Assembly (NCBI GenBank): GCA_050943935.1 | Contig: JBMNQC010000007.1 | Location: 62,001-126,000 of the forward strand | DNA from: Heteroscillospira sp050943935 | GTDB lineage: Bacteria > Bacillota > Clostridia > Oscillospirales > Oscillospiraceae | DNA: 64,000 nucleotides | Direction of reading: 5' to 3' | Part shown: positions 49,981 through 59,169 of the stretch, piece after piece | Layout of the letters: the number at the start of each line of letters is the position of its first letter | Position numbering within the stretch: position 1 is the first letter of the stretch | Notes under the pieces: generated by a model | Seen by the model: only the letters and a program-made list of their open reading frames with translations | Database searches by the model: none | Told to the model about the DNA's origin: nothing | Made by a program: the position numbers and the translations under genes

Positions 49981-51864
49981 TCAATATTTCGTGGTTATAT
50001 CGTACTTTTTCATCCAGCGCCAGAGGGTGGTTTTGCTTATTCCAAGCTCCCGGGCGGTTTCGTCGCGGTCTCCGTGGCATTTGCGCAGGGCGCTTATAAC
50101 CCTGAGCTCTTCCGGGGAATAGTTGGGCTGAACCGGAGCGGAAGCGGATGCTGTATCCGTTCCGGCGTAGATATCCCGCATGAGGGTTTTTACCAGGGCG
50201 CGGCTTATAACCTGCTCCTCGCAGGATATGACCAGCCGCTCCAAAAACAAATGCAGCTGAGTTAGATTGCCCTCCCAGCTGTAGGAGCACAGCTGGCTCA
50301 TGGCTTCAGGCGACAGTATGAGGAATCTGTGGAAATCGTTGCACAGCCGCGAGAAGGTATTTTCTATTACGCGGGGCAGATCCTCGGTCGTCTCCCTTAC
50401 GGGAGGCACGGTAAATGACATGGGCGCAAGCATCTGATATAGCTCCGGAATTATTTTGCCGCTGCTGCGCAGGGAACTGAGGGGTATGGTGCTGCGGGCA
50501 ATCAGCCGGAAATTAATGCTGGCAGGCGCCGCGTCCATATATACAAAGCGCTTGTTGCACAGCAGCTGCCACAGGCGGTGCTGCACATTTGGCCGCAGAG
50601 TTTCTATTCTGTCCAGAAACAGAGAGCCGTTTTGGGCCAGACCTATCATACCGGAGGCGTTATCCCCGCTTGCGCGGGAGCTGTAGCCAAACAGGTAATC
50701 CGCCTGCTGGTCACCATCCGCCCAACAGGCACAGTCGGCGGATATGAAAGGGCCGTTTTTGGAACAGTCGCTGTTTGAATGTATGCTCCGGGCAAGCCTT
50801 GAAGTGTCCGTACCCATTTCACCTATAATAAGCACCGGCCGCTCGCTCATGCAGAAGCTCTTGGCCGTCTGTACACACTTTTTCATCGCAGGTGATACAG
50901 TAGTGATGGAAAAGCTCGTGCGGCTGGTATTCTGTGCGCTGTTCCAGCCGGACAGGTCCTTGCTGGTCCTGCGGAAAGAGAACACTACGCCTCCCCTCTC
51001 CTTTCCCGCGCTGAGAGGCTTTATAATAGTGGCAAAGCTTCTGCGCTTCACCGTCATAAAATCAGACAGCACAGTATTAGTCTCCACAGCCTCACGATAC
51101 CGCTCCATATCCAGTCCCGGAAACAGTTCGGATATATGGGCGTTTTGCAGTTTTTTTGCACTCAGTCCCAGCAGCGTCTCCGCCGCTGAATTCCAGCGCT
51201 GGACATGCTCTGTGTTATCAAACATGATGAAGCCATTGAAAGCTCCGTCCATAAGCGCGGCGTTCTGGCTCTCCAGAGCCCGGCGCTGCTCCATAACCCG
51301 GCGCACAAAAGCCGCGGACATAACAGCCTCATGTATGGAATCATCCGTGGAGGCGTGCAGCATGGCAGGCACTCCCCGCTCACGGCAGTACTGCACATCA
51401 TAGACACCGCCTATAACGGCGTCCGCCCCCTCATCCAGAGCTCCGGCCACCAGAGAACCTGGAGTCTCGCCCTGTCTGAGATTGCCTACATGCAAATCCA
51501 CATCAAACAGCTCGTTGAAGGCGGACAGGTCCGGGAACATATTCACAGCGCCCAGCAGGGCGATTCGCGGACAGGGAACAGCGCACTGCTTTTTTATCTC
51601 ATGCACCATTACCGCTATCTCCTGCCCGGTGAGCCGTATTGTCACCACAGGCACGTCGCAGCCAGCCTCTATATCAAGAGCCTGCAAGCCCCGGGCAATT
51701 ATCAGGTCGGCGCCATCGCGCACAGCGGCCTGGACAGTCTCCATAGTGTCCGTACCCGGGTCAAGATAGCATATTCTGTCCACAATGCCGGGATTGGCCG
51801 CAACTACACGTCCGGCGGCCTCCACCATGCTTTTCTGCGACAGCATCATCACGGTCTTTCCCAT
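49981..51864 (-). CDS. PrpR-N/PAS/AAA+/Fis regulator with degenerate sigma-54 activator motor
   Basis: 627 residues from ATG 51864 (AGGAGGGACG upstream). Order: PrpR-type N-terminal sensory domain (about 1-200), PAS domain (about 215-310; ALMDGAFNGFIMFDN, WNSAAETLLGLS), AAA+ sigma-54-activator domain (about 320-560) and Fis-type HTH (GDRDETARELGISKTTLWRWMKKY). The motor is broken. The P-loop reads GEMGTDTS (348-355) instead of GExGTGKE. The GAFTGA loop that contacts sigma-54 is replaced by SSRASGD after LFGY. Walker B reads LFLDRI with the catalytic Glu replaced by Arg. DNA binding and sensing look intact. It probably works without ATP or sigma-54. Faces the SLH protein gene and may control it. 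Confidence 0.88.
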   Translation of the reverse strand: MGKTVMMLSQKSMVEAAGRVVAANPGIVDRICYLDPGTDTMETVQAAVRDGADLIIARGLQALDIEAGCDVPVVTIRLTGQEIAVMVHEIKKQCAVPCPRIALLGAVNMFPDLSAFNELFDVDLHVGNLRQGETPGSLVAGALDEGADAVIGGVYDVQYCRERGVPAMLHASTDDSIHEAVMSAAFVRRVMEQRRALESQNAALMDGAFNGFIMFDNTEHVQRWNSAAETLLGLSAKKLQNAHISELFPGLDMERYREAVETNTVLSDFMTVKRRSFATIIKPLSAGKERGGVVFSFRRTSKDLSGWNSAQNTSRTSFSITTVSPAMKKCVQTAKSFCMSERPVLIIGEMGTDTSRLARSIHSNSDCSKNGPFISADCACWADGDQQADYLFGYSSRASGDNASGMIGLAQNGSLFLDRIETLRPNVQHRLWQLLCNKRFVYMDAAPASINFRLIARSTIPLSSLRSSGKIIPELYQMLAPMSFTVPPVRETTEDLPRVIENTFSRLCNDFHRFLILSPEAMSQLCSYSWEGNLTQLHLFLERLVISCEEQVISRALVKTLMRDIYAGTDTASASAPVQPNYSPEELRVISALRKCHGDRDETARELGISKTTLWRWMKKYDITTKY

Positions 51865-51894
51865 TTTCGTCCCTCCTGACTTTTTTACTGCAAC

Positions 51895-51917
51895 AAATAT
51901 TTCAATATGAAATATTT
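51895..51917. promoter_or_regulatory. Perfect palindrome upstream of the PrpR-type regulator
   Basis: Arms AAATATTTCA and TGAAATATTT with a 3-nt centre ATA, 31 nt before the regulator start. Several TTTCAT/TTTCATT repeats follow up to about 52020. Likely autoregulatory operator. The rest of 51931-52045 is AT-rich without a gene. Confidence 0.5.
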
Positions 51918-52049
51918 TAGCGGAACACATCGTACTCAGTCTATTGACGAAGAACCGATTGTGGTCTTACATTTTTTGTCATATTCATATTTTATTTCAT
52001 TAATTTCATTTTGTTTCATATATTGCAATTTTTATTTCTCCCATTGCAA

Positions 52050-52077
52050 AGCCCCCGGCTATTAAATAACCGGGGGC
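52050..52077 (-). terminator. Terminator of the SLH surface protein gene
   Basis: Stem with outer arms AGCCCCCGG/CCGGGGGCT and inner TATT/AATA, 36 nt beyond the stop of the minus-strand gene. Confidence 0.8.
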
Positions 52078-52112
52078 TCCGCAATTTATTTTTTTGGAGG
52101 AAATAGTATCTG

Positions 52113-55100
52113 TTACTTAGCTACGTTTTCCATGTAGCGCTGGAAGATGGTGGCAACCTGAGCGCGGGTGGCGTCGCCGGCGGGGTCAAGCAGATTCTCG
52201 CCAACGCCGTTCACCAGCTTCTCGGAGACGGCCCACTTGACGCCGTCCAGAGCCCAGGAGCTGACCTTCTCATCATCCGCGTAGCCGGTGATATCGGCGG
52301 AGCCGCTTGCATCGACCTTGGCGAATTTGGCGTAGTTGTAGAGCATGGTAGCCAGCTGCTCGCGGGTGATCTCGGCCTCGGGAGCAAAGGTAGTGTCGCT
52401 CATACCCTTGACAATGCCGTTGTCAGCCGCCCAGATGACTGCGTCGCAGTAGTAGGCGCTGCTCTTAACATCTGCGAAGTGGCTGTCGCCCTTGACCTCG
52501 GGGCTGCCCTCCAGACGGTAGAGCATGGTGACTATCATACCGCGGGTGGTGTTCAGCTCGGGGGCAAACTTGGTGTCGCTCATGCCGTTCATGAGCTTGT
52601 TCTCATAGACGTACTCCACAGCGTCCTCGGCCCAGTGACCGTCAACGTCGGTGAAGGGCAGTCCGGACTCCTCAGGCTTCTCGGTCTTGTCGGGGTCGGG
52701 ATTGATAGAGGGCTTGCTGGCTCCGCCGGAGGAGGAACCGTCCTTGTCAATCTCAACTTCCTCGCCCTTGTAGTACAGGGTGTGGGTCTTGGGATCCTTG
52801 GTGTAGTTCTCAAACCAGTTCTCCCAAGCGTCAAAGCACTCGGAGGGCCAGATGGCGTGGGTCTTGGTGGCAACTTCAACGCCCATGAGCATGGGAACAT
52901 CCTCGGAGGTGCTGTAGGTATACTTGGTGAAGAGACCATGGACGCCAGTCTTTTCAGGAGCCTTGCTGTCATCGTCCATATAGGTGTAGGTGTTCCACTT
53001 CTCAACGGTGTTATACAGGTCGGTGTAGGTGTCGATAGCTTCCTTGCCGCCATCCTCTGTGAAGCCGTTTCTGAAAGTGGTCTCAGCCTCGCCCATGTAG
53101 CAGGCGATGGGAACCAGGCTGGTGGCGTCCTCGGCAGCGTCGTCTATCCAGTAAGCGGAGATGGGAGCGGCAGCGGCGAACAGGTCGGAGAGCTGTGCCG
53201 CGCAGCTCCAGCTCATCATACCGCCGGAGGACTGGCCGCTGGCATAGACGCGGGAGGCGTCGATCTTATAATTCTCGTTGGCGAGCATAATGCCGTGGAG
53301 CTCCTCGATAAAGTCGATATCGCTGGGAGCGGTAGCGGTGGGCTCGCCGGTGTTCCATGCGGGACGCATATCGGGGAACACCTTGTTGTTGATAGCGCGG
53401 GGCTTAATGGTGATGGAAGCGGTGGGCATTACGATGATGAAGCCCTTCTCGTCGGCGACAGCAGCCCAACCGGAGCGGTCGGCTATCTCATTGGCGGTGC
53501 CGCCAGCTCCGTGGAATACGAATACCAGAGGAACTTCCTCGCCGGCATCTTCCTTAGCCTTGGCACTTGCAGGCTCATAGACGTACCACTCGCGCAGGTA
53601 GCCGTCGATTGTAGCGGTTTGATAATCAAAGCCGCGAGCCTCTATCTCGCCGGGGCGGCGGAGAGCGCCGTTGGCGTTGCCGGGATAACGGTAGGTACCC
53701 TCCATGATATTGGTGTATACCTTCTCGGCGTAGGCCTTGTTCGTGGTCTCCTCTACGTTTGCAATCTCGTCAACCACGACGTTGGCGCACCACCAGTCGT
53801 CGATGATGGTGGGTGTATCCTTGTCGTTGGTCTCCTCGGGGACGTAGAGTGCGTCTGCATAGCTGGGAACGGTTGCGGTATTTTCGCTGTGGTTGCCCTT
53901 CTTGTAGAAGTCGACCATGGTCTTGATATCGGCAGCTTCCATATCCTCGGTGGCAATCCAGATGGGAGTCTGGGAGTCAGCCAGGGACACGCCGGGGATC
54001 TTGGAGTCGGTTTTCTCAAGCTCTGCAACCTGCTCAGCGGTCATACCGGAAGCGCCCACAAGAGCGATGGCGGCCCAGTTCTTGGGATTGTTCACGCTGT
54101 TGTACTGGAGGATATCTGCGGCCTCGCCGTAGGCAATGCCGTACATATTGGACTCGAAGGTGCAGAAGAAGGGACGCTTGCCCACATCCTGTCTCAGCTG
54201 ATCCATGTAGGCGTTTTCAGCCTTTATATCCTCGCTCCATTTACCGTTTTCAGGCTCCATCATGACGAGATAGAGGCCCTTCTCATCGGCCAGCTCCTTC
54301 CAGCCGCTGTCAACCATGAACTCATAGGTGTTGACACCGTTGGGAACGCCGATGAAGATGGTGGGCTGGTTGAATACGGAATCTGCAGGGACATAGAGCT
54401 TGGCATCGCGGTAAGTATCGTCCTCGGTGCCGACCTTTCCGTCCGCGCCTTTGTTTACACTGAAGTCACTATAGTTGTAGTAGCCCTCGATGTACTGTCC
54501 ATAGTAGTCATCCTTCTTGGGATAGTTTGCAATGATGTACTCTACGCTGGGCAGAGCCTTGGGAACTACTTCATCCTCAGCAACTTCGACCTTCTCGAAG
54601 GTCTTCATAACATCATCAGCATTGTTGATGTCGCCGGTCTTTTTCAGGTCGACCTTGTAGTACTCGCCGTTCTTCAGCTCGGCAGCCAGAGCCTCGGCCT
54701 GCTCCTTGGTCATGGCCTCGGTGCGGATGATCTCGCTCCAGCCCTCACCGTGGATGGAGTCCACAGGACCGCTGGGGAAGTTGCCGTTGTTGGCTGCGCC
54801 GTAGACGTTACCGTCGTAGTCGTCCATAACATGGGCGCCTATCTGGACATACCAGGCGTCGGGATCGTGGGTGTTGCCGTCCTTGGCAAAGGAGAAGCCG
54901 TTGTTGAGGTTCTGTCCGGGTACTCCGGTGTAGCCCAGCTCAGCATCAACAGAGCCCACATCCTGGAACACGTTGTAGCCGTGCATGACCAGGATCTCAA
55001 CATCCTCGGCTATCTGTATGATGGTCTCGCCGCCGGCATGCTTGTAGGGGCCGTAGGCCTCGATGGTCTCGATCTGATAGTCCTGAACAGCGATATCTAT

Positions 55101-57146
55101 AGTAGCGATCTTTTCGCCGTGGACTTCCAGCTCATAGGGAACAACGGTACTCTTAGTAGCATCAGGGCCGGCCTTTTCTTTCCACGCCTTGGCATACTCT
55201 TCATAGAGCAGAGCAGAGGCGCGCTTCTCAAGGAAGTTCACGACCTCTTCCTTACCCTCGTTCAGGAAAGCCAGGAAGGGTTTCTGATCATCGGGGAACT
55301 GTTCATTGTATCTGAGCATCATCTGATAGGCCTCGCCGAAGGCATACTGGTTGGTATGCTGGGGCAGGTTATAGATGGCGTCGCACTTCTCGCCGCCCTC
55401 GGTGAGCACATTGGGGGCAACGCTCTGCAGATAGCGCAGGGAAGATACAAAGGAGGGGCGCTTGTATCCGCCGGAGAGCTTGGTCAGACCGTTGATACCA
55501 TAGCCGCCCATGTAGACGAAATAGATCTCGTCGCCCTTGGCGTAATCGGAGAATTCCTGATCATAAGCCTTGGTATCCTCATTATAGGTGGCGTTCATTC
55601 TTGCGCCGGGCATGCCGCCTTCGCCGACGGTGACAGAGAAGATAACGGAAGCAACGCCCTGGGTGTGGCCGGGGGTGAGTATGGGATACATAGAAAGGCC
55701 GTTGCCCAGGTCAAGCCAATCTTCCATATCGTACCAGTCGGTAATTATGGAGCGGAAAGGAGCGTCACCGAACATGCCCTGGATGTTGTCAAAACCATAG
55801 ACGTCATAGCCCATGGTATCCTCATAAGTCTCATACACGCGGCAGGTGTTGCCGGAGCGGACTATCATTTCCCAGGCATCAAAGGCGTCACCGTAGTGGT
55901 CGCCGTGTCCGTGGGATACAAGGAGCATATCCAGATCGCGGGGATCTTCACCGACCTCGTCAATGCAGCTCCAATACTGGTATCCGGCCTGAGTCCAACC
56001 GAAGTCGAACATGGCGAGCTGATTGCCGCCCTTGCCGTCGTCGCCGCCCTTGAACAGGTAGTTGTTCACTTCGATATCGCCTACGGTCCACATCTTATTG
56101 TCGACCACGGTGATGGGGTTTATGGAAGTGAGAGCCACGGTAATGCCGCGGGGCGAGGGATTGCCCTGAGTGTCTTCAGAGACGTCAGATGTGATACGCA
56201 CGCTCTGAGGAATGAGTCCCTTAATAGAAGTCGCATCAGTAGGTGTAGTGAAGTAGTAGATCTCCACGACCTCGGCCGTTTCATACCCGCTGTAATCCTT
56301 GTCGAACACAACGACAGCCTGCCAACGCTCAACGGTGTCATAAATAAGGCCGTTGGTATCGGCTGCGGTCTCGGGAACATCAGCAAGAGCCTTTTCGGTT
56401 GAGACAAAATCATCACCGACTGCATAGACCTTGACATTATCGGCAACATTGTAAGTCTCGTTGAAGACCTCGGTGGTCATGTTGCCATCGCCAATGCGGA
56501 TGGTTTTCGCATCGGCATCAACATCGAGAACCCAGCCAGCGGCAACCATGGCGCCGGAAAGTCCGGTCATGGGGCCGGTCTTGCCGGTGCTGCCGTCATA
56601 ATCCTTGAAATCGAGGCCGCGGTACTTGACCTCGCTGCCGACCTTGGTCAGATCGCCGCCATACTCAGCGGTGTCAAAGAACAGGCCTTTCTGAAGAACG
56701 CAACGGATATCGATGACTTCATCAGCTTCGTTCTTGACGACTTCGACAAAAGCTCCCTCGGGGCAGCGGGAGACAATGATGTCCGCCTCGCTGTTGCAGG
56801 GGCTTTCTTTACCCGAGAACGGGTCGAAAAGCTTGGCCTCATGATAGGTCATCGCGTTTGCAACGCCGTAGGAGACGTCGCTCTTAAAGATAACTTCTTC
56901 GTTGCCACCGGCGGGAATGACGCCGATAGTGACATATGTTTTTCCATTTTCCTCAACTTTTTCGGCTGCGGTGGTAACCCAGCCGTAGACGCTCTCGGCG
57001 ACCGTCATGTCGCTGACAGGTACGCTTTTCTCCATGCCGGATACGTCGGTAGAGGCCACGGCGCTCATGGGGAGCATACCGAGGGTCAGTACAACAACCA
57101 GCAGAAGGGCCAGCAGGCGTCTGGATGTAACTGTGTTTGCGTTCAT
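52113..57146 (-). CDS. Giant SLH-anchored surface protein with MBL-fold hydrolase and two esterase domains
   Basis: 1677 residues, ribosome site GGAGG before ATG 57146. Signal peptide RRLLALLLVVVLTLGMLPMSAVA. Residues about 340-740 form a metallo-beta-lactamase domain with SHGHGDH (H412, H414, D416, H417) and PGHTQG (H494). About 900-1130 is an alpha/beta-hydrolase-like region whose nucleophile motif is degenerate (ESNMYG near S999). About 1180-1470 is a second esterase of the PHB-depolymerase/feruloyl-esterase type, with oxyanion FHGAGG and nucleophile GQSSGG (S1306). Three SLH repeats end the protein (from about 1497). It is expected on the S-layer. The substrate is unknown; a polyester or aryl/alkyl ester polymer is possible. 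Monocistronic, flanked by a PrpR-type regulator and a methyltransferase. Confidence 0.85.
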   Translation of the reverse strand: MNANTVTSRRLLALLLVVVLTLGMLPMSAVASTDVSGMEKSVPVSDMTVAESVYGWVTTAAEKVEENGKTYVTIGVIPAGGNEEVIFKSDVSYGVANAMTYHEAKLFDPFSGKESPCNSEADIIVSRCPEGAFVEVVKNEADEVIDIRCVLQKGLFFDTAEYGGDLTKVGSEVKYRGLDFKDYDGSTGKTGPMTGLSGAMVAAGWVLDVDADAKTIRIGDGNMTTEVFNETYNVADNVKVYAVGDDFVSTEKALADVPETAADTNGLIYDTVERWQAVVVFDKDYSGYETAEVVEIYYFTTPTDATSIKGLIPQSVRITSDVSEDTQGNPSPRGITVALTSINPITVVDNKMWTVGDIEVNNYLFKGGDDGKGGNQLAMFDFGWTQAGYQYWSCIDEVGEDPRDLDMLLVSHGHGDHYGDAFDAWEMIVRSGNTCRVYETYEDTMGYDVYGFDNIQGMFGDAPFRSIITDWYDMEDWLDLGNGLSMYPILTPGHTQGVASVIFSVTVGEGGMPGARMNATYNEDTKAYDQEFSDYAKGDEIYFVYMGGYGINGLTKLSGGYKRPSFVSSLRYLQSVAPNVLTEGGEKCDAIYNLPQHTNQYAFGEAYQMMLRYNEQFPDDQKPFLAFLNEGKEEVVNFLEKRASALLYEEYAKAWKEKAGPDATKSTVVPYELEVHGEKIATIDIAVQDYQIETIEAYGPYKHAGGETIIQIAEDVEILVMHGYNVFQDVGSVDAELGYTGVPGQNLNNGFSFAKDGNTHDPDAWYVQIGAHVMDDYDGNVYGAANNGNFPSGPVDSIHGEGWSEIIRTEAMTKEQAEALAAELKNGEYYKVDLKKTGDINNADDVMKTFEKVEVAEDEVVPKALPSVEYIIANYPKKDDYYGQYIEGYYNYSDFSVNKGADGKVGTEDDTYRDAKLYVPADSVFNQPTIFIGVPNGVNTYEFMVDSGWKELADEKGLYLVMMEPENGKWSEDIKAENAYMDQLRQDVGKRPFFCTFESNMYGIAYGEAADILQYNSVNNPKNWAAIALVGASGMTAEQVAELEKTDSKIPGVSLADSQTPIWIATEDMEAADIKTMVDFYKKGNHSENTATVPSYADALYVPEETNDKDTPTIIDDWWCANVVVDEIANVEETTNKAYAEKVYTNIMEGTYRYPGNANGALRRPGEIEARGFDYQTATIDGYLREWYVYEPASAKAKEDAGEEVPLVFVFHGAGGTANEIADRSGWAAVADEKGFIIVMPTASITIKPRAINNKVFPDMRPAWNTGEPTATAPSDIDFIEELHGIMLANENYKIDASRVYASGQSSGGMMSWSCAAQLSDLFAAAAPISAYWIDDAAEDATSLVPIACYMGEAETTFRNGFTEDGGKEAIDTYTDLYNTVEKWNTYTYMDDDSKAPEKTGVHGLFTKYTYSTSEDVPMLMGVEVATKTHAIWPSECFDAWENWFENYTKDPKTHTLYYKGEEVEIDKDGSSSGGASKPSINPDPDKTEKPEESGLPFTDVDGHWAEDAVEYVYENKLMNGMSDTKFAPELNTTRGMIVTMLYRLEGSPEVKGDSHFADVKSSAYYCDAVIWAADNGIVKGMSDTTFAPEAEITREQLATMLYNYAKFAKVDASGSADITGYADDEKVSSWALDGVKWAVSEKLVNGVGENLLDPAGDATRAQVATIFQRYMENVAK

Positions 57147-57538
57147 TCTCTTACCTCCAATTAATTTCTCCGTGTTTTGTGACTCACAAAATCTTTTGTT
57201 TTCCCGGCAGCAACGCTCCTCTCCATTTCTATTTATTGTAATTTTACATTTCCAGCCTCTCCAGCGTCAATGCACAGGCTATTGAATCCGCTTTGAGCTT
57301 TTTGCCGCACTTTGCTTTTCATTTCAAAACCGTTGCTTTTATGAAAGCCTCATACCAAAGTGAAAGCGAAATTACCCCCCTGAACCTGCCTGTCCATCTC
57401 AGCGCGCCTATGCTAAATCTATTCATCACCAAAACGTTTTATGCCTGTTTTTAACACAGCTCCTTGCATTTACTGTAGATAACCACAATGTTTATTGTTT
57501 AAATATGTTTCATTATATCGCCCATTTTACTAAAAAGC

Positions 57539-57567
57539 TTGATTTACTTAGAATAGTATGCTAATAT
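57539..57567 (+). promoter_or_regulatory. Promoter of the UroD/MtaA-type gene; rest of the 500-nt gap is empty
   Basis: TTGATT (57539-57544), 17-bp spacer, TAATAT (57562-57567). The gap 57147-57642 is AT-rich and holds no open frame of note; the minus-strand SLH gene must also have its promoter here, but no convincing -35/-10 pair was picked. Confidence 0.5.
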
Positions 57568-57642
57568 ACAGCCATCAAGCACGTCATTTGCTCAAGCATA
57601 TCTTTGTTATATATTACAATATCGAAAGGACGGCATTGGACT

Positions 57643-58668
57643 ATGGATATGTATAACTGGATTGACCGTGTAATTTACGGAGAGAAAAAGCCCCTGCCCG
57701 TACTCACCTACCCCGCAGCTCAGCTCCTGTGCATTACGGTGAAGGAGCTGGTTGAGAGCAGCTCTTATCAGTCCATGGGCATGCGCCTTATAGCCGACCG
57801 CTACAATATGCCCGCCGCTCTGGCCTATATGGATTTGTCCGTAGAGGCCGAGGCTTTCGGCGCCCACACCGTTTACGGCGTGGATGAGGTCCCCACCATC
57901 ATAGGCAAGCTGGTGTCCGGCGAGGAGGACGCCGACAAGCTCGCCGTGCCAGAGGTTGGCGCCGGCCGCACCGGAGTATGCGTGGACACCATCCGCAAGG
58001 CCTGCAAGCTCATCCACGACCGCCCGGTAATAGCCGGCTGCATTGGCCCCTTCTCCCTGGCTGGGCGGCTTATGAATGTAAACGACATAATGGTGAGCTG
58101 TTACACAGATCCGGACACCGTACATAAGGTGCTGAAAAAGGCCACCGCTTTCATTATTAAATATATCAAGGCGTTAAAGACCGCAGGAGCCTCCGGCGTG
58201 ATGATGGCCGAGCCTCTGGCCGGTCTGCTGTCCCCCGAGCTTATGCAGGAGTTCTCATCCGACTATGTGAAGCGCATCGTCGCCGAGGTGCAGGACAAAC
58301 ATTTTATAGTCGTGTACCACAACTGCGGCAGCGCCGTGAATCAGCTCACAGACGAGATTATCTCCACCGGCTGCCGGGCATATCACTTCGGTGAGCGCGC
58401 CGACATGGAGCTGATGCTCAGCCGCATCCCCGAAAACTGCCTGGTGATGGGCAATATCAGCCCCTCTGCAGTTTTCAACAACAACACCCCCGAGGAGATG
58501 CGCCGCGCCGTGATACGCCTGCTGGATAAATGCGCCGGACACCCCAACTTTATTCTCTCCTCCGGCTGCGATATCCCGCCCTACACCGATTTCGACAACG
58601 TGGATATGTTCTTCCAAACCGCCGCCGACTTCGCCTACCGCCAGCAGCTCTGGGATATAATCGCCTAG
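57643..58668 (+). CDS. Uroporphyrinogen-decarboxylase-family methyltransferase (MtaA/CmuA-like)
   Basis: 341 residues from ATG 57643 (GAAAGGA upstream). The UroD fold is adapted in this family for methyl transfer from methyl-cobamides to a thiol or THF. Motifs: YPAAQLLCITVKELVES, MDLSVEAEAFGAHTVY, CIGPFSLAGRLMNV, MAEPLAGLLSPELMQEF and the metal-ligand-type segments YHNCGSAV (His-x-Cys) and LSSGCDIPPYT (late Cys). A heme-pathway UroD would lack the HNCG/SSGCD zinc cysteines. No corrinoid protein or MtaB-type partner is adjacent; a remnant of another family member lies 150 nt downstream. The methyl source is unknown. Confidence 0.87.
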   Translation: MDMYNWIDRVIYGEKKPLPVLTYPAAQLLCITVKELVESSSYQSMGMRLIADRYNMPAALAYMDLSVEAEAFGAHTVYGVDEVPTIIGKLVSGEEDADKLAVPEVGAGRTGVCVDTIRKACKLIHDRPVIAGCIGPFSLAGRLMNVNDIMVSCYTDPDTVHKVLKKATAFIIKYIKALKTAGASGVMMAEPLAGLLSPELMQEFSSDYVKRIVAEVQDKHFIVVYHNCGSAVNQLTDEIISTGCRAYHFGERADMELMLSRIPENCLVMGNISPSAVFNNNTPEEMRRAVIRLLDKCAGHPNFILSSGCDIPPYTDFDNVDMFFQTAADFAYRQQLWDIIA

Positions 58669-58756
58669 CGCGGCTAACAGCAGAAAGGCCGGTTCGCCGG
58701 CAAGCATATTGCAAGCAGCTCAAAAGCAGCGAACAACACCATATAAGGCAACAAAT

Positions 58757-58797
58757 AACGGCAGACACCCGCAAAATGCGGGTGTCTGCCGTTTTGT
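58757..58797 (+). terminator. Terminator of the UroD/MtaA-type gene
   Basis: Perfect 17-bp stem (58757-58773 with 58777-58793), loop AAA, then TTG. It also lies downstream of the minus-strand remnant. Confidence 0.85.
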
Positions 58798-58816
58798 GCT
58801 GAATAAGTATTTTTTG

Positions 58817-59025
58817 TCAGACTTCTATGCCCTCAAAATCCCTGACGGTCCTGAGTATCTCCTGGAGATTTTCGTTCTTCACCCGGCATGGGATGGCGCA
58901 CTCGGGGGACATGAGCTTCACGCCGTTCTCCAGCAGGTGGATAACATTGTTCCGCACGTCCCCGGTGGTGCCCTCCAGCAGCACGTGGGGTTGTTGATGC
59001 CGCCGGTGAGAATATTTTCGTGCAA
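58817..59025 (-). pseudogene. Frameshifted 3' remnant of a second UroD/MtaA-type methyltransferase
   Basis: Minus strand, ending at TGA 58817-58819. The frame reads HVLLEGTTGDVRNNVIHLLE, then NGVKLMSPECAIPCRVKNEN and LQEILRTVRDFEGIEV. This is the typical C-terminus of MtaA/MtbA-like proteins with the conserved PECA cysteine. Directly upstream the sequence LHENILTGGINNP continues it in another frame; four C residues where five are needed explain the shift. Before that an in-frame TAG and unrelated sequence follow, so only about 70 codons survive. It is a different family branch from the intact gene at 57643. Confidence 0.7.
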
Positions 59026-59169
59026 CTAGAATATAGCTAGTCTATGCCACAAAGCAACAGTTCCGCCTCATAACCAGACCTCTTTTTTATTAGGGTCATC
59101 TTGTAGATAACTTAAAAACAGAAGGTAATTTCATCACCATCGGAGTCTTGTATACTTGCTCCTATTGGA

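Noticed and set aside
52479..56402. 1307-codon open frame antisense to the SLH surface protein
   Set aside because: The minus-strand gene has signal peptide, MBL, esterase and SLH motifs; the antisense frame has low-complexity Gly/Val/Leu-rich content and no ribosome site. Long antisense frames arise from biased codon use.
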